Source: Ailurus styani
Lineage: Eukaryota; Chordata; Mammalia; Carnivora; Ailuridae
DNA length: 64,000 bases
Direction: 5' to 3'
NCBI GenBank assembly: GCA_002007465.1
Contig: LNAC01000689.1
Span: 608,308 to 672,307 of the forward strand
In this document: positions 11,655-25,600 of the stretch, in pieces
Position numbering within the stretch: the stretch's first letter is position 1
Layout: every line of letters begins with the position of its first letter
Translations under genes and position numbers: made by a program
Notes under the pieces: model-generated
The model's database searches: none
Told to the model about the DNA's origin: nothing
The model's input: the letters and a program-made list of their open reading frames with translations, nothing else

Positions 11655-12393
11655 TTGTTATTCTGAATTTTTCATATACTTATGCCTTATCCAACTAAAT
11701 TGTTCTCTAGGGATGGGGGCTTTGTTTAAACAAGGACCTTTGAAACCAATTTTTTTATGACTCATTTATTTGAATGTGTTATAGTATGTTAGAAAATGCT
11801 TAAACATGGTTAAAACAGAAGGGACAGAATATGTCATTGTTTTTCAGTGATATTGTGACATTTGCTTAAACCAGATAATTCAAAGGGAAGGGGATCAAAT
11901 ATGTCACCCCAAAATGTGCCGCTTTGACATATCATTTTGAGTCAAAGTTACTTAAGAACATCCAGTGCAAGGAGGGTGCTCTGAGCCTCCCTTGTCTTCC
12001 TGAAAATAGGAGGTAAATCTTCCATGTGAAACGTGCCATCCCTGTACCAGGAGGGTAGAGGACATCCCTGTCACCAGACATAAGGAATTTAGGGCTGAGA
12101 AGGCTGTTCAACAAACCTTGTTACTTCTTAGTGATTACTACCCCAAGTCTAAATTCCTTTGTCTTAGCAATTAATTCTTCACACATTTATTATTTCTTTG
12201 TCTGAAAAGATAACAGCGTTGCCTGCTTTGATCCCATATTTTTACGGGCTCCCCTACATATGAAATTAAATGTGTTTTTCTCCTGTTAATCTGTCCTACA
12301 TCAATATGATTGTTAGACCAGCCCAGAAACCTAGAAGGGAAGAAGGGAAAAGTTTTCTTCTCCCACAAAAGCTCTTTATGTCTTCCTTCCTAG

Positions 12394-12519
12394 ACAGTAC
12401 AATGGTGGGCGAAGAGAAGACATCTCTAAGAAAACGGCTGTCAAAGTCCAGGGGAAATTCTGAGGGAAACGAAGGCCAGAGAAGCCCTTCAAAGGAGTCC
12501 CTGGAGACACCTAGTAATG
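12394..12519 (+). CDS. SOAT1: SOAT1 exon 2 (first coding exon)
   Basis: The acceptor is TTCCTTCCTAG ending at 12393 and the donor is GTGAGG at 12520. Only 8 nt of 5' UTR (ACAGTACA) precede the ATG at 12402. It encodes residues 1-39 and the first base of codon 40, a basic, Ser-rich, disordered N-terminus. Antisense frames across this exon are shadows. Confidence 0.95.
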
Positions 12520-15500
12520 GTGAGGCTTTTAATTTTTTTCCCTCCAGCTCTTTAAGTTTTATTAACCTCACTCAGTAAATACATAGGATATGAAGTATTT
12601 TTTCTCTAAGGTGTTATTTATTTATTTGACAGAGAGAGACACAGCAAGAGAGGGAACATCAGCAGGGGGAGTGGGAGAGGGAGAAGCAGGCTTTCCTGCA
12701 GAGCAGGGAGCCTGATGCGGGGCTCGATCCTAGGACCCTGGATCCTTAACGACTGAGCTACCCAGGTGCCCCTGAAGTATTTTTTATAGTGAAGATTGCT
12801 GAGGACACTGCAGAGAACATGCTTCATTTCTGTTGATTTGGGGACCTTGCTGGCAGGGGATGACTTCTTATCTACTGCCTTGATAACTCCAAGGACCGTC
12901 ATTTGTGTCATGTCCTGCACAGTAAAATGGCCTAGACGTGGGTAATCAGAGGAGGTCTCCTTACACATGACCTTGCTGGGGGCTGTTTGCACAATGGCCG
13001 CCTCACCAGGCCTCATGGCTTCGGGTTGTCCTCCAGCCTCTTGGCCGAGTGCTGGTCAGTGTTTCCCACCCGTTCAGGAGATGCGAGGCAACTGGCAGCC
13101 CAGCACTGGGGCGTAGCTGGCCAGCCTCCACCTGGGGTGATTGAGGACCATCACCTGTGCCACAGCACGGCCAGCCTCCACGGAGCAGTCGTTCCTGCTG
13201 TCTCCGGCCACTTCTCCGACACAGGCTTCATGTCGGAGCCCACATTGTCATCAGGCAGGGCCTCCGGCAGGCCTCATGCATCATCTCCACAGACTTGAGC
13301 TTGTGTGGGGACAAAAGTGACCACCATCCCAGGTTTTGGGAAGCCAGTCTCCACCCGGCCCACAGGCACAGTGCCAGCGCCCCGATCTTTTACACATGGT
13401 GCAGAGCCAGCCTCAGGGGCTTGTCGACTGGGTGGGAGGGTGGAGTCCAGCAGAGTCACCCTGGTGACATTTTATTCATCCTCTTGACCTTCCAGCCAGG
13501 GCACATTGTTGCTGTGCCAGCTTGAGGTGGGCACAGTGGCCATGGCGACCAGGTTGTAGCCAATCTTCTTGAGGCAGGTGCTCACTTCCTAGTGATCTGG
13601 AAGCATGTGGTGCTGGAGGTAGGCTTGGCAGCGTCCCTTGTCGTTGGCCACCCTGAGCTGCAAGCTGCTTCAGGCCCACTGTGTAGGCCCTAGCGTGTGT
13701 TCGCAGGTCTGCCTTTCTTGGAGATGCCTGCTTTGAACTTGAGCATGGTGCTGCCATGATGAGCACGGCACACTTGGCCTTGGATGTCCAGTGGTTGCAT
13801 TCCTGATCTAGCCTCCGGGGCCTGGAGCATTGATGGTGGTGATGTCATGGTGGCTAGTCTGTCTGACTTCCGTAGGGAGACGGGAGTGGTGATGCCACAC
13901 TCTCTCTCCACCTTCAGCTTGTCCAGCACCTGGGCGTATTTGAAAGACCCCTTGCTCCTCACTGCTGCCCCTGCTTGAACGTCTCAGTGGTTCTTTTATC
14001 AGTACTCCCTCGCTTGTAGATGAGCTAGATGTCTGGCGGGGGTGGACTTGGCTGGAGTCCACATGGCTAAGGACAACAATATTGATAGGGTCTTTGCCCA
14101 TGGCTATAGGTTCATTAGTGCTCTAAAGAAAAAGAAGCAAACTTGATTCAGATATCAAGGAGAGCTACAGCAGCTGTGAGAGAGACTTGGAATATTTTTG
14201 AGGTGAGTTAATGAAAAGAGAACAAGTGCAGTGTTTTTTAGAGCAGGGATTGCCATCTCTTTAGCTCTCTTTATTATCGGTGGGTATGCTGGCAGTGTGA
14301 AGGTACGGAGGTGAAAAATACATTGATAAAGAGAATAGAAAGGAACATTTTGATTTAAGTGCCAGTCACAGCCACATTATGCTGGTGACACTGGTGTGTA
14401 AATTGCTGCACATGTCAGGTCAGAGATGAGCTTTATTGACGTTAAGTGGAATTTGCAGTGTCTACTTTAGGATTTATGTGTGCATAAAATTTCCTATATC
14501 TGATAACAAATTAGAAAATAAGCCTTTCTTGTTAATGAATTCAGTGAACATATTTTAGGGTATGTACAATGTTTTAGACACCATTCATCCATTTATTTAT
14601 TCCTTCAGCCACCTAACCTATCAGTAATTACTGGTGCCCTGCTAGGTGCTGGGGTTACTGCAGTGATCCGTATGTGTGTGTTTGCTCTCATGGAGTTCCA
14701 TGTTAAGTGAATGAGAATCCCTCCCCCAATTAACATAATTAGATTATTACAAATGAGTTCTACTAATTATTCCTGGAAATTGTAATGAGCATAGTGAGAC
14801 TAATTAGCAGGGTACCTAACTTAGTTTAGTTCAGGGCTATAAATCTTCGGGGAGGGCGAGATTAGGGAATTTTATTAGTTCTATCCAAGTTTGCTTAACA
14901 CACAAATACAAGGAGTACAACACAGTGCTTACTGTTAAGGTCAAGGCTTAATGGTTAAGACTGATAGACCTGTGAACTCCAGCTGATGTCATCTCTTGCA
15001 TCAGTCTATTTATTTTTGCAATGACATTTGTATAGGTTTGATTTCAAGAAGGATTTGAAATGTGAGCCTGTTTGGTTAACAAATAGGGATGGAACTTTCT
15101 GAGACAGGTTGTCTTTGGCATTGTGAGACTTCCTACATAGAGAAATGTTCTTTTGCTTTTTCCTACTTAAATCTAATTGTAAATACAGCAGCTGGATCCC
15201 ACCAGGTACGTAAATGTTGCTGCTTACATTGGCATGATGAAGTTTATTGATTGTTAGGCTCTTCATTAGCTATTTATGAAATAATTTGTGTATTGTTAGT
15301 TTTATTTTGATATAAAATGTGAAATTTGTATACAAGGATGAGTCAGCATTGAGTAGAAACCTTCCCCTTCTGTGATCCTAGGACTGGGTGATAATCCATG
15401 TTGTTTGTCCTGGAGACAGAAAAATCTCTTTTTTGTTGAAACTTTATGTCACCCGATGTGATTTTCTCTTTATGTTCCATTTTATAAAAAGCTTTTAAAT

Positions 15501-18500
15501 TACTCTTAGTTTCTGCGTATTTTCAGTACTTCTTATTATCTTAATTTAAGTTTTAAACATTTCAAGTTCTAATGCAAGTATTAAAAATTGAATTGTTGGG
15601 GCACCTGGGTGGTTCAGTGGGTTAAGCCTCTGCCTTCGGCTCAGGTCATGATCTCAGGGTCCTGGGATTGAGCCCCGAATTGGGCTCTCTGCTCAGCAGG
15701 GAGCCTACTTCCTCCTGTCTCTCTGCCTGCCTTTCTACCTACTTGTGATCTCTCTGTCAAATAAATAAATAAATAATCTTTTAAAAAAATGAATTGTTGA
15801 GCTTAAGAAGTATGACCTTCTTAGTTGTAATGCTGGTATGAAAATTGAATGTTTTCTCCACTTGATTTAACATTTGTTCACTTTGGGTAAGAAGCAGATG
15901 GGTAAAATGTGTCCTTTGAGAGCAAGCCATGCCAATCAGTGTGGCCCACCAACCAGGACTACGGTCATCTGCACCACTGGGAACTTGCTAGAAATGCCTG
16001 ACCTCACCTTTACTGAATAAGGTTTTATTTTAATAAGCTTTCCAGGTGATACATAGGGTCAAGTCTGAGGCACAGTTTTTAGAGGGCAGTTCTAAATTGG
16101 TGTGTGCATTGGAGTCCTCCAGAAGAGTGGAATCCATAGGATATATACAGGATACATAGACTGGCTCAGGTGGAGGCTGAGAAGTCCCACAATCTTTTGT
16201 GTACAGGCGGGCGTCCCAGGGAAGCCAGTGTGTAGTTCCGGCCCAACTCGGAAGTCTTCAGAGGCCAATGGCATAAGACTCACTATGAGGCCTGAGAACC
16301 AGGGAAGGAGAAGATGGATGTGCCAGTTTAATCCGGAGTACAAATTTGCACTTTGTCTTTTGTTCTACTGGGGCGGCCCTCCAGCCTTGGGGAGGGTGAT
16401 CTTTACTCAGACTGATTCAAATGCTTATCTCTTCCGGAAACACCCTTACACCTAGATACTATGTTTTATCACTTACCTGGTATTCCTTAGCCCAGTCAAG
16501 TTGACACATAAAATTAACTTATAGAATGAAAACAAATCATTCAACAAACAAAAACAGCTTATTTCGACCCCGTTATAGATGTGCTCAATCAAAATCTCAG
16601 GGAAAGGGTCCTGGGAATGTTAAGTCGAAAGTTTGCTGGATAATATTGACTGGCATCGCTGGTTGAGACCCACTTGTTATCAAGAGCTTACATCTAACTG
16701 TCTTGTAATACATCATTTTGACATTGCTCTAAGGATTTATTCATTACAACTTAGTGTAATTCTTGAAATTTTTTTTTTTTTAAGATTTTACTTATTTGTC
16801 AGAGAGAGGAGAGTACAAGCAGACAGAGTGGTAGGCAGAAGAGAGAGAAGCAGGCTCCCCGCTGAGCAAGGAGCCCAATGTGGGACTTGATCCCAGAACC
16901 CTGGGATCATGACCTGAGATGAAGGCAGCCGCTTAACCAACTGAGCCACCCAGGCGTCCCAATTTTTGAAATCTTACTCTGTGGTTCAGAATTCTAGTAA
17001 GCTATGGATATGATGACTTTATGCCCTAATTTGCTCAGTTTAGTCTCACAGGTTACCTGTGTCCAGCCTAATTCTTTATAGTGCCCCCTTGCATTCTCAG
17101 AGGTGGACCAATTTATTTGATAAAGTGCCACCCACCTTTTGGGTTATTGAATTAATTATGACTATTACTGTGGCTTCATAGTATTCACATTTTCACAAAA
17201 GTATCTTTAGTTTATCCAGTGCCTATTAGGTGAAATTATGATTAATTCGGTTTTTTGTATTTTGTGGCATTTGTTTGAAATACCCCTTCTGAAGATAACA
17301 ATTTTTTGTCTTAACGGAAAAAAATATTATCATTACCTGATTTTAAAAGTAATACATACTCATCTAAAAAAAGTGTTACTATGCCATCATGTACCTTCAG
17401 TTAACGTGTTCAGTTCAAAATACACAGAAGAGGATAAACAAGAAAGCAGAAGTGACTCAAAATTCTGTCATGGAAAAATGAGTATGTGTTGTCCAGATAT
17501 TTCATTCCCATAAATTATTAACATCTTACATAAATAGAATATTTTTTTTATTTTTTTTTAAAAGATTTTATTTATTCATTTGACACAGAGAGAGAGATCA
17601 CAAGTAGGCAGAGAGGCAGGCAGAGAGAGAGGAGAGAGGAGGAAGCAGGCTCCCTGCTGAGCAGAGAGCCCGATGCGGGCCTCGATCCCAGGACCCTGGG
17701 ATCATGACCTGAGTCGAAGGCAGCGGCTTTAACCCACTGAGCCACCCAGGCGCCCAAATAGAATACTTTATAAGTTGTTTGGTAACTGGGATCCCAAGAA
17801 CCCCATGATAGACATCTTTCCATTGTCAAGTTGTAGATGAGTGTGCTACAGAGTATTTTATATGTGTCATATTTACTTGTTCCCCTGATGAATATTCTTT
17901 TCTCTTCTAAACAAATATAATGAACATTATGTTTGGTAATAAACATTTTTACATATTCTTCAGGTGCCTAAGGTAGAATTGTAGGGTCAAAGCTCTTATT
18001 TTAAAATGAATATTTTGAAATATTCTACAGGGTTGCAGCATTTACCTTACACTCTGTAAATTTATCCTTCCCTGTTTTTGGTGTTACTATGTCTAAATTT
18101 AAAAAATCTTATTTCTCCCTTACTACCTCTTTTCATGACAGTATACCCAGCTTTTTTTTTTTTTAGAGTTTTTTTTAAATTAGATTTATTTTATTTTATT
18201 TTATTTTATTTATTTTATTTATTTTATTTGACAGAGAGATCACAAATAGGCTGAGAGGCAGGCAGAGAAGGAGGAGGAAGCAGGCTCCCCACTGAGCAGG
18301 GAGCCCGATGCGGGCCTCAATCCCAGGACCCTGAGATCATGACCTGAGCTGAAGGCAGAGGGTTTAACCCACTGAGCCACCCAGGCGCCCTCTTTTTCTT
18401 TTTTTTTTTTGCTTTTACTTTCTGATTTGCATTTCTTGTAATATGCTGTGGAATGGTTCTTTTAAGAGAAGTATGTAGAAATGACGGCCCTATATAACTT

Positions 18501-19660
18501 AAAGAGAAAAAGCTAGTAACATTGAGTCTTATCCAGACCCAGTATTAGCTCTGCCATTTACCAGTTCTGCCTTTTTTTTTTTTTTAAGATTTTATTTGTT
18601 TGACAGACAGTGAGCACGCAAACAGGGGGAGCTGCAGAGAGAGAGGGAGAAGCAGTCTCCCCGTCGGGCAGGGAGCTGGATGCAGGGCTCGATCCCAGGA
18701 CCCTGGTGGTAATGACCCCAGCTGAAGGCAGACGCCCAACCAACTGAGCCTCTCAGGCATCTCTCTCTCTCTCTCTCTTTTTATTTATTTATTTATTTAT
18801 ATATTTTTTAAAGATTTTATTTATTTATTTCACAGAGGGAGAGAGATCACAAGGAGGCAGAGAGGCAGGCAGAGAGAGAGGGGGAAGCAGGCTCCCCGCT
18901 GAGCAGGGAGCCCGATGCGGGCCTCGATCCCAGGACCCTGAGATCATGACCTGAGCTGAAAGCAGAGGCTTTAACCCACTGAGCCACCCAGGCGCCCTCT
19001 CTCTCTTTTTTTTAAAGATTTATTTATTTAGGGGTGCCTGGGTCAGTTGTTAGGCATCTGCCTTCGGCTCAGGTCATAACCTCAGGGTCCTGGGATCGAG
19101 TCCCTCATCGGGTTCCCTGCTAGGCAGGAAGCCTGCTTCTCTCTCTCCCACTCCCTCTGCTGGTGTTCCCTCTCTTGTTGTGTCTCTCTCTCTCAAATAA
19201 ACAAATAAAATGTTTTTTTAAAAAAATATTTATTTACTTATTTGAGGGAGAGAGTGTGTGCACATGAATGGGGGAAGGTAGAGGGGGAGGGAGAGACACT
19301 CTCAAGCAGACTTCATGCTGAGTGTGGAGCCTGGCGTGGGGCTCAGTCCCATGACCCCAAGATTGTGACCTGAGCTGAAATCAAGAGTGGGGACCTCAAC
19401 CGACTGAGCTACCCATTTGCCCACCAGTTCTTTTTTTTTTTTTTTTTTNTTTTTTTAATATATATGTTTTATTTATTTGAGAGAGAGAGAGAGAGCACAC
19501 ACACGCGTGCAAGTAGGGGAGGGACAGAGGCAGAGGGAGAAGCAAACTCCATGCTGAGCAGGGAGCCCGATGCTGGACTCATCCCAGGACCCAAGATCAT
19601 GAGCTGAGCTGAAGGCAGACACTTAACTGACTGAGCCACCCAGGCGTCCCACCAGTTCTG

Positions 19661-19693
<33 letters not shown>

Positions 19694-22600
19694 NNNNNNN
19701 NNNNNNNNNNNNNNNNNNNNNNNNNNNNNNNNNNNNNNNNNNNNNNNNNNNNNNNNNNNNNNNNNNGAGGCAGAGAGGCAGGCAGAGAGAGAGAGGGGGA
19801 AGCAGGCTCCCCGCCGAGCAGGGAGCCCGATGCGGGCCTTGATCCCAGGACCCTGAGATCATGACCTGAGCCGAAAGCAGAGGCTTTAACCCACTGAGCC
19901 ACCCAGGCGCCCACCAGTTCTGTCTTTATGCTGAATGTGGAAACATGATTTGAGTAGAGCTTGGTCTTGTTCTTTTTTCTTTTTCTCTTCCTCATTTTCT
20001 TTTCTTGCTTCTCTTTCTTTCCTATTCCCTCCTTCTCCTTCTAGCTCTTTCTCCTCTTCCTTTTTGCTCCTGTTCCTCGTAATTTTTTATTGATATAATT
20101 CATATACCATAAAATTCACTTATATTTTAAAGGATACAAGTCAGTGGTTGCAAATATATTTACAAGGTTGTACAGCCATCGTGGCTGCTTGCTTCTAGAA
20201 CATTTGTATCACCCCAGAGAGGAACTCCGTGCATGTAATAGTCATTCTCCATTCTCCCTTGTCTCAGCCCTGGCAGCTACTAATCTACTTTGTCACTTTG
20301 GATTTGCCAGTTCTGGGCATTTCATACAAAAAGAATTACAGAATATGTAATGTTTTATGTCTGACTCCTCACTTAGCATAATGCTTTCCATGTTTTAGTA
20401 TGTATTAATACTTCATTGTTTTGAAGGCTGAACAACATTCCATGGTATGGATAAACCTTTGTTTAGCTGTTCATTAACTGATGAATATTTGATTGTTTGG
20501 GTTTACCGTTTTTTGGCTCTTAGGAATATATTGCTGTTCTGTGAATATTCATCTATAAGCTTTGTGTGAACTAATGTTTTTACTTGGGTATATACTTAGA
20601 AGTGGGTTGTTGAGTTATATGGTATATTAATGTTTAACTTTTTTTTTTAAGTGAAGGTAATTGAAGTTTAGTAAGTGAAGATACAGAAAAAGCTGTCAAG
20701 AGTGAGAGGGGTCCTGACAGGGTCCCTGATGAGGGCCTTTAGGGTTGGTCTTTAACCAGGGAGCCTAAATCCTTTTAACATCTCTATTGATACTGCCATT
20801 GAGCAAGGACTAGTGATAACACCTTCTAGGGCCCACCTCCCACCTAGGGCTTTGTTATTCTTTGTTGGTCGCAGGTGATTATTGTAAAAGACCCCCATGC
20901 CCCACACCTAGGGCAGGGTGGTCCTAGGGCAGGGGGGTCCTGTTGGTTCCCTTATCTTTGGTTTCCCCACACCTCCACATTTTTGGGATTTCTGTGAGCC
21001 TGATCACATAGCTCTCCCCCATCTATCTCCCTACCTAGCCTGTCCCTTACTCATTCCTCTCCCTGGAATAGTATATAATAATAATAGTATATAATAATAA
21101 TATAATAATAATTATATGTAATAGCATATAATAGTAATAATATATAGTAATTCCCCTACCGTTAGGGAATGGCTGTTTCCTATTCCCGTTACTCTGGCTG
21201 CTTCCTGCTGAACTGGGGTGCTGGGCTGTATAACAGAATCTATCCGGGGGTGGGTCGGTCCAGGGACCCGCGCGCAGTATGGCTCCAGGGGGCTCCTGAT
21301 GGGCAGCAAATGATACATGCATCAGCACATGCAAAAGGATGAACATAAAACAATTATTAGGCCAACAATTATGATCAGATTCCTTATTTCTTTAATCATG
21401 ATTTTGTTTATTTATTTGACAGAGAGAGAAAGATCACAAGTAGGCAGAGAGGCAGGCAGACAGAGAGGGGGAAGCAGGCTCCCTGCTGAGCAGAGAGCCC
21501 AATTTGGGGCTCGATCCCAGGACCCTGAGATCATGACCTGGGCCGAAGGCAGAGGCTTAACTCACTGAACCACCCAGGCGCCCCTGATCAGATCCCTTAG
21601 ATAAGATCCCCAGCTACCAATTTTGTCAAATAGATCAGTGGATATCTTGATCTTAATTAATCACATATGTCCCCTGTTAATTGGGATACCTTGCAGGAGT
21701 TAACTGTAATGTTAAAACACATGAGGAAATTTTTCACAGCCCAAATGGTGTAGCAGTAGTATAGTCAATAGTGGCCTAGTTCTCGAGAAGTCCTTCTCTG
21801 ACTTCATTTAATTCTCGGCTGAGTGCATCCAGTGCCTAGGTATAGTATCATTTAGAGTCCTGCTGAGCAAGCATACTGTTTTGCTTATTTTATAGTGCAG
21901 TCCTAACTTAAGTCCTAGAAACCCCATAGTGAGCTTTGAGACTCTTATTACCAGGAGAGCTGTTACATGCTTGGTTAAAGCCTTTGTTTGCAATTGTAGG
22001 TCAGTAGCGGTGGCTTCTAAGGTAAATGACTATGAGGGATGAAACCATCAAGAAGCCCTTTTTGTTTGAGGTCCAGCCTTAACAATATCCTAATTACAAG
22101 GCATCACTGGCAAATGAGAGAAGACTTGTCTCAGGAGATAAGGGTGTCCCCAAGTGCATCATCCTATCTAATCATAAAGAAAGTGGGGCCATCCATTATC
22201 TCCATGGGGTACCCTCTGGCTTTTAAAGCAATTTTGTCATCCCAGCCACAAAGAATTGGTCAGGGTGATAGCTGAGTTATACAATTATTGGGGAATCTTT
22301 CCCATTTCCCAGTTGTTAAGTAATCATATGCCCATGAGGTCCTATTATTCCCATAGAAAAACAAGCAAGGAGATTGTCTATACATGAGCTATTGTGATAG
22401 TTTCTCTGAAGTTTAACTCAAGTTGTCTAGCTTAGGCAAACAACAAAGACAATCAACTAAAATTTAGCATCTGCAAATGCTCGTTATTGAAACATAATTT
22501 CTCTGTAATAACCCTCATTTCCAGAGATAGCCAAATAAGACTAATTTATTTGAAAAACAAGTCCAGATTTAACAAACAGGGTAATTATTTACATAAGCTC

Positions 22601-25600
22601 AGCAAGAATGATCATATAGATCTAGAATCTGCTTTGCTGGAACTTTATAAGGAGTCTCTAGGTTGAACTTTGAGTTGCCTCTCCAGGCCAGAAGCCAACC
22701 CCAGTACTTGCCATCAGACATGCCTGCAGCACCTGTCGATGTGAGTGGATTCCTCTTCACAAGGTCCCCAAAGTATCCTGAGGGTCCTGCACCTGCCAGG
22801 AAGTGACATTCTTTACTCACCTGGTGAGGCTGCTGGGAACTCTGTAAGCAAGGTACCAGGCCAACAGTTCCAAAGGGCTTTATGTCTCCAGGTTTCATAA
22901 AGTCAGCCTTAGTGCCTCAAAGCTGTCTGGTCGTATCTGAGTCTATGCATGTCTCTCTCAAATATGATATTCCAGTCGAAGGCTTGGTAAAATAACCAAT
23001 GTTTCCAGTGGTGTCCTGTTACAAGGAGGACAGATGCATATTGAACTTATGCAAATGAGTATGATTGCCATACTCAAGAAAGAATACTTACTGAGACCTT
23101 TTGAATTTCAGAGGGTTCAGGTAGAGAAAAGTTAAGCGCTTTAATTTGTTTTCAAATGAATACTTTATCACTTTCTGAAAGTCATAGATATCTTAAAAGT
23201 TTCCTTAATCTGGGAGAGCAAACATTAGAGAACCAGCAATGTTCTAGCCAAGAGTTACAAAAAACCATAATCATTTTTCCCCCCAATTCACTTCGTCCCA
23301 TGTTACTATGCTTGTTTAGTTTGAATGCAGCTTTAGTTTTGGAGATTCTTACCCATTTCAGTTTTGATCTTAAAGATCCTGAGTAGCTAGCTGTATGTGT
23401 CCTAAAGTCCTTTTTATGAACCTCCCTGAAGATGAAACTCATTTTGCAAGAGAATAAGAACAGTTATAAATGACAAAAATTCAGAATGAACATGGTGAAA
23501 GATCTGAGGAGAGGTTACAACGTAGCTTGCAAGGCAGTCTGGTTATTTTTGTGGCACATAACGCTTCAATAGCTAGAATACGGAGTGATAATGACCTTAC
23601 ACCAGAATATACCATACCAAAGAAACAAGCCTAATTAGTCAGCGAGACTTCGCTCATGATTTAAATCTTGGGGAAGTTTGTTATAACCTTAGAAAGTTTT
23701 AAAGCACATGCCTAAATAAGATCGGGGATCATCAAAGGCCTGAAAAAGGAAAAACATAGAAACTTTCTCTGCACAGACAAAAAAGAGAAAATAGCTGTTT
23801 ATGTTTTATCAAGAGCACCAACAATGAGAGAGAGTGAGAGTCAGCATCCCCCCTTTGCTAGGGAGGGCCTATGTTTTTCTTCCAGCAACCTGGTTTTATT
23901 TGGAGGCCTAGTTAGACAATCATCCAGTATGTCAGAGAGTTTACTGGTGTGGTTACCGCTAAACATGTTCCAGGAGGGCCTTAGGTCTGGGTCCTGATTT
24001 AGAGCCCTGAAAGTCCAGGGGCGCCTGGGTGACTCAGTCGTTAGGTGTCTCCCAGGGTCCTGGGGTCGAGTCCCACATCAGGCTCCCTGCTCAGCGGGAA
24101 GCTTGCTTCTCCCTCTCCCACTCTGCCTGCTTGTGTTCCCTGTCTTGCTGTGTCTCTTTCTGTCAAGTAAATAAAAAAAAAAGAAAAGAAAAAACCCCAA
24201 CTTGTAGAGCCCTGAAAGTCTGGATGGACCTAGGGTACCTGTCTATGTGCCCTCTTTCCTGTAGGAGAGACCTGATCCCACTGTGGCCATGCAGTGAGTG
24301 TTACAAGAGCTCAATCATTTCCTGAATTTGCGATCCAAATTGTTTGCAGTGGGTTAAAAGGCACCTCAAAGGAGAGTCCTTGGGAACTGAAGAGACCATA
24401 CCTTGCCGCGAAGGTCATGCCTAATTTTACCTTGCCTTGACGAGCCTGCCCTTTAACCCATGGAAAACATCCTTTATTCATCCATTGATGGGTTGCTGGG
24501 TTCCTTCTAATTTTTTGGCTGTTGGGAACATGTATACAAATACCTGTTTGAGCCCTTGCTTTCATTTTTTATGGGTATATATCCAGAAATGGACTTGTGA
24601 GACCATATGGTAATTCTGTTTTTAATTTTCTGAGGAACAGTCAATGTTTTCCATAGCAGCTGCAACATTCTACATTCTCACTAGTAGGGTTCTTGCAGGG
24701 GTTCCATCTCTTCACATCCTTACCACCCTTGTTATTATCTGTTTGTTTGATAGTAGCCATCCTAACAGGTGTGAAGTGATCTCTCACTGTGGTTTTGATT
24801 TGCATTTCCCTGATGATGAGTGATGTGTAGTGCATCTTTTCATGTGCTGTTGGCCATTTATGTATCTGATTTGGAGACATGTCTGTTAAGTCCTTTGCCT
24901 ATTTAAAAATTATTTATTCTATTTTAAATTTTCTAATTGTGGTAAGAACGTCCCTAACAGTATTTCCCATTTTAACCATTTTTAATTGTACAGTTCAGTA
25001 GCATTAAGTGTACTCACATTGTTATGCAGCAGATCTCCAGATTTCATCTTTTTTTTTTTTTAAAGATTTTATTTATTTGACACAGAGAGATCAGATCACA
25101 AGTAGGCAGAGAGGCAGACAGAGAAATGGGTAGAGATGAAAAGTTTGAGGGAAGAGCTTGCTTATTTTTCCCCCTTTTATTTATTTTTATTTTATTTTAT
25201 TTTTTTAAGATTTTAAAGTAATCTCTATACCCAATGTGGTGCTTGAACTCAAAATCCTGAGATTGAGTCACATGCTTTACTGAGACAGCCAGGCACCCAA
25301 AGCTTGCATTTTTTAAATCTTTGTCCTACCAGGAACATTCCGGAATCTAAATAGTTTTAATAATTTTATCAAAAGTTTCAATCTTGGAATTCTAAGTTCT
25401 TAGAATAAGAATTGCTGTCAGCAAGGCGCACCTGGTTGGCTCAGTCAGTTAAGCCTGACTCTTGGTTTCGGCTCAGATCATGTTCTCAGGGTCATGGGAT
25501 CAAGCCCTGTGTGGGGGTTCTGTGCTCAGTGTGGAGTCTGCTGGAGATTTCTATCTCTTCCCCTCCCTCTACTCCTTCCCCTGTTTTTTCTCTTTCTCTC

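Larger units (their letters stand above)
1..12393 (+). other. SOAT1 intron 1, 3' part
   Basis: This stretch ends at the exon 2 acceptor. It contains the SINEs, L2/MIR relics and LTR-like insert listed separately. Gaps such as 4530-5110, 6900-7200, 8190-8780, 9000-9740 and 11660-12390 hold AT-rich sequence with no gene or repeat that I recognise. No CpG-rich first exon or promoter is seen, so exon 1 is upstream of the window. Confidence 0.8.
20643..24440 (-). mobile_element. Unclassified block, possibly ERV-derived, antisense
   Basis: This 3.8-kb block has only two SINEs (21387 and 24016) where neighbouring stretches have many. The left part (20660-21060) has GGGTCCTGACAGGGTCCCTG and a CT-rich end like an LTR read backwards, and 21150-21310 is GC-rich. 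The rest (21600-24440) has no coding frame. I infer an old LTR retroelement with decayed internal sequence. I recognise no viral protein in it. Confidence 0.35.

Noticed and set aside
12171..12571. Antisense open frames over SOAT1 exon 2
   Set aside because: They mirror the real exon, cross both splice borders and match no known protein.
12987..13766. GC-rich stretch with several overlapping frames, considered as a CpG island or new gene
   Set aside because: It is the frameshifted antisense EEF1A retrocopy, which explains both its composition and the frames.
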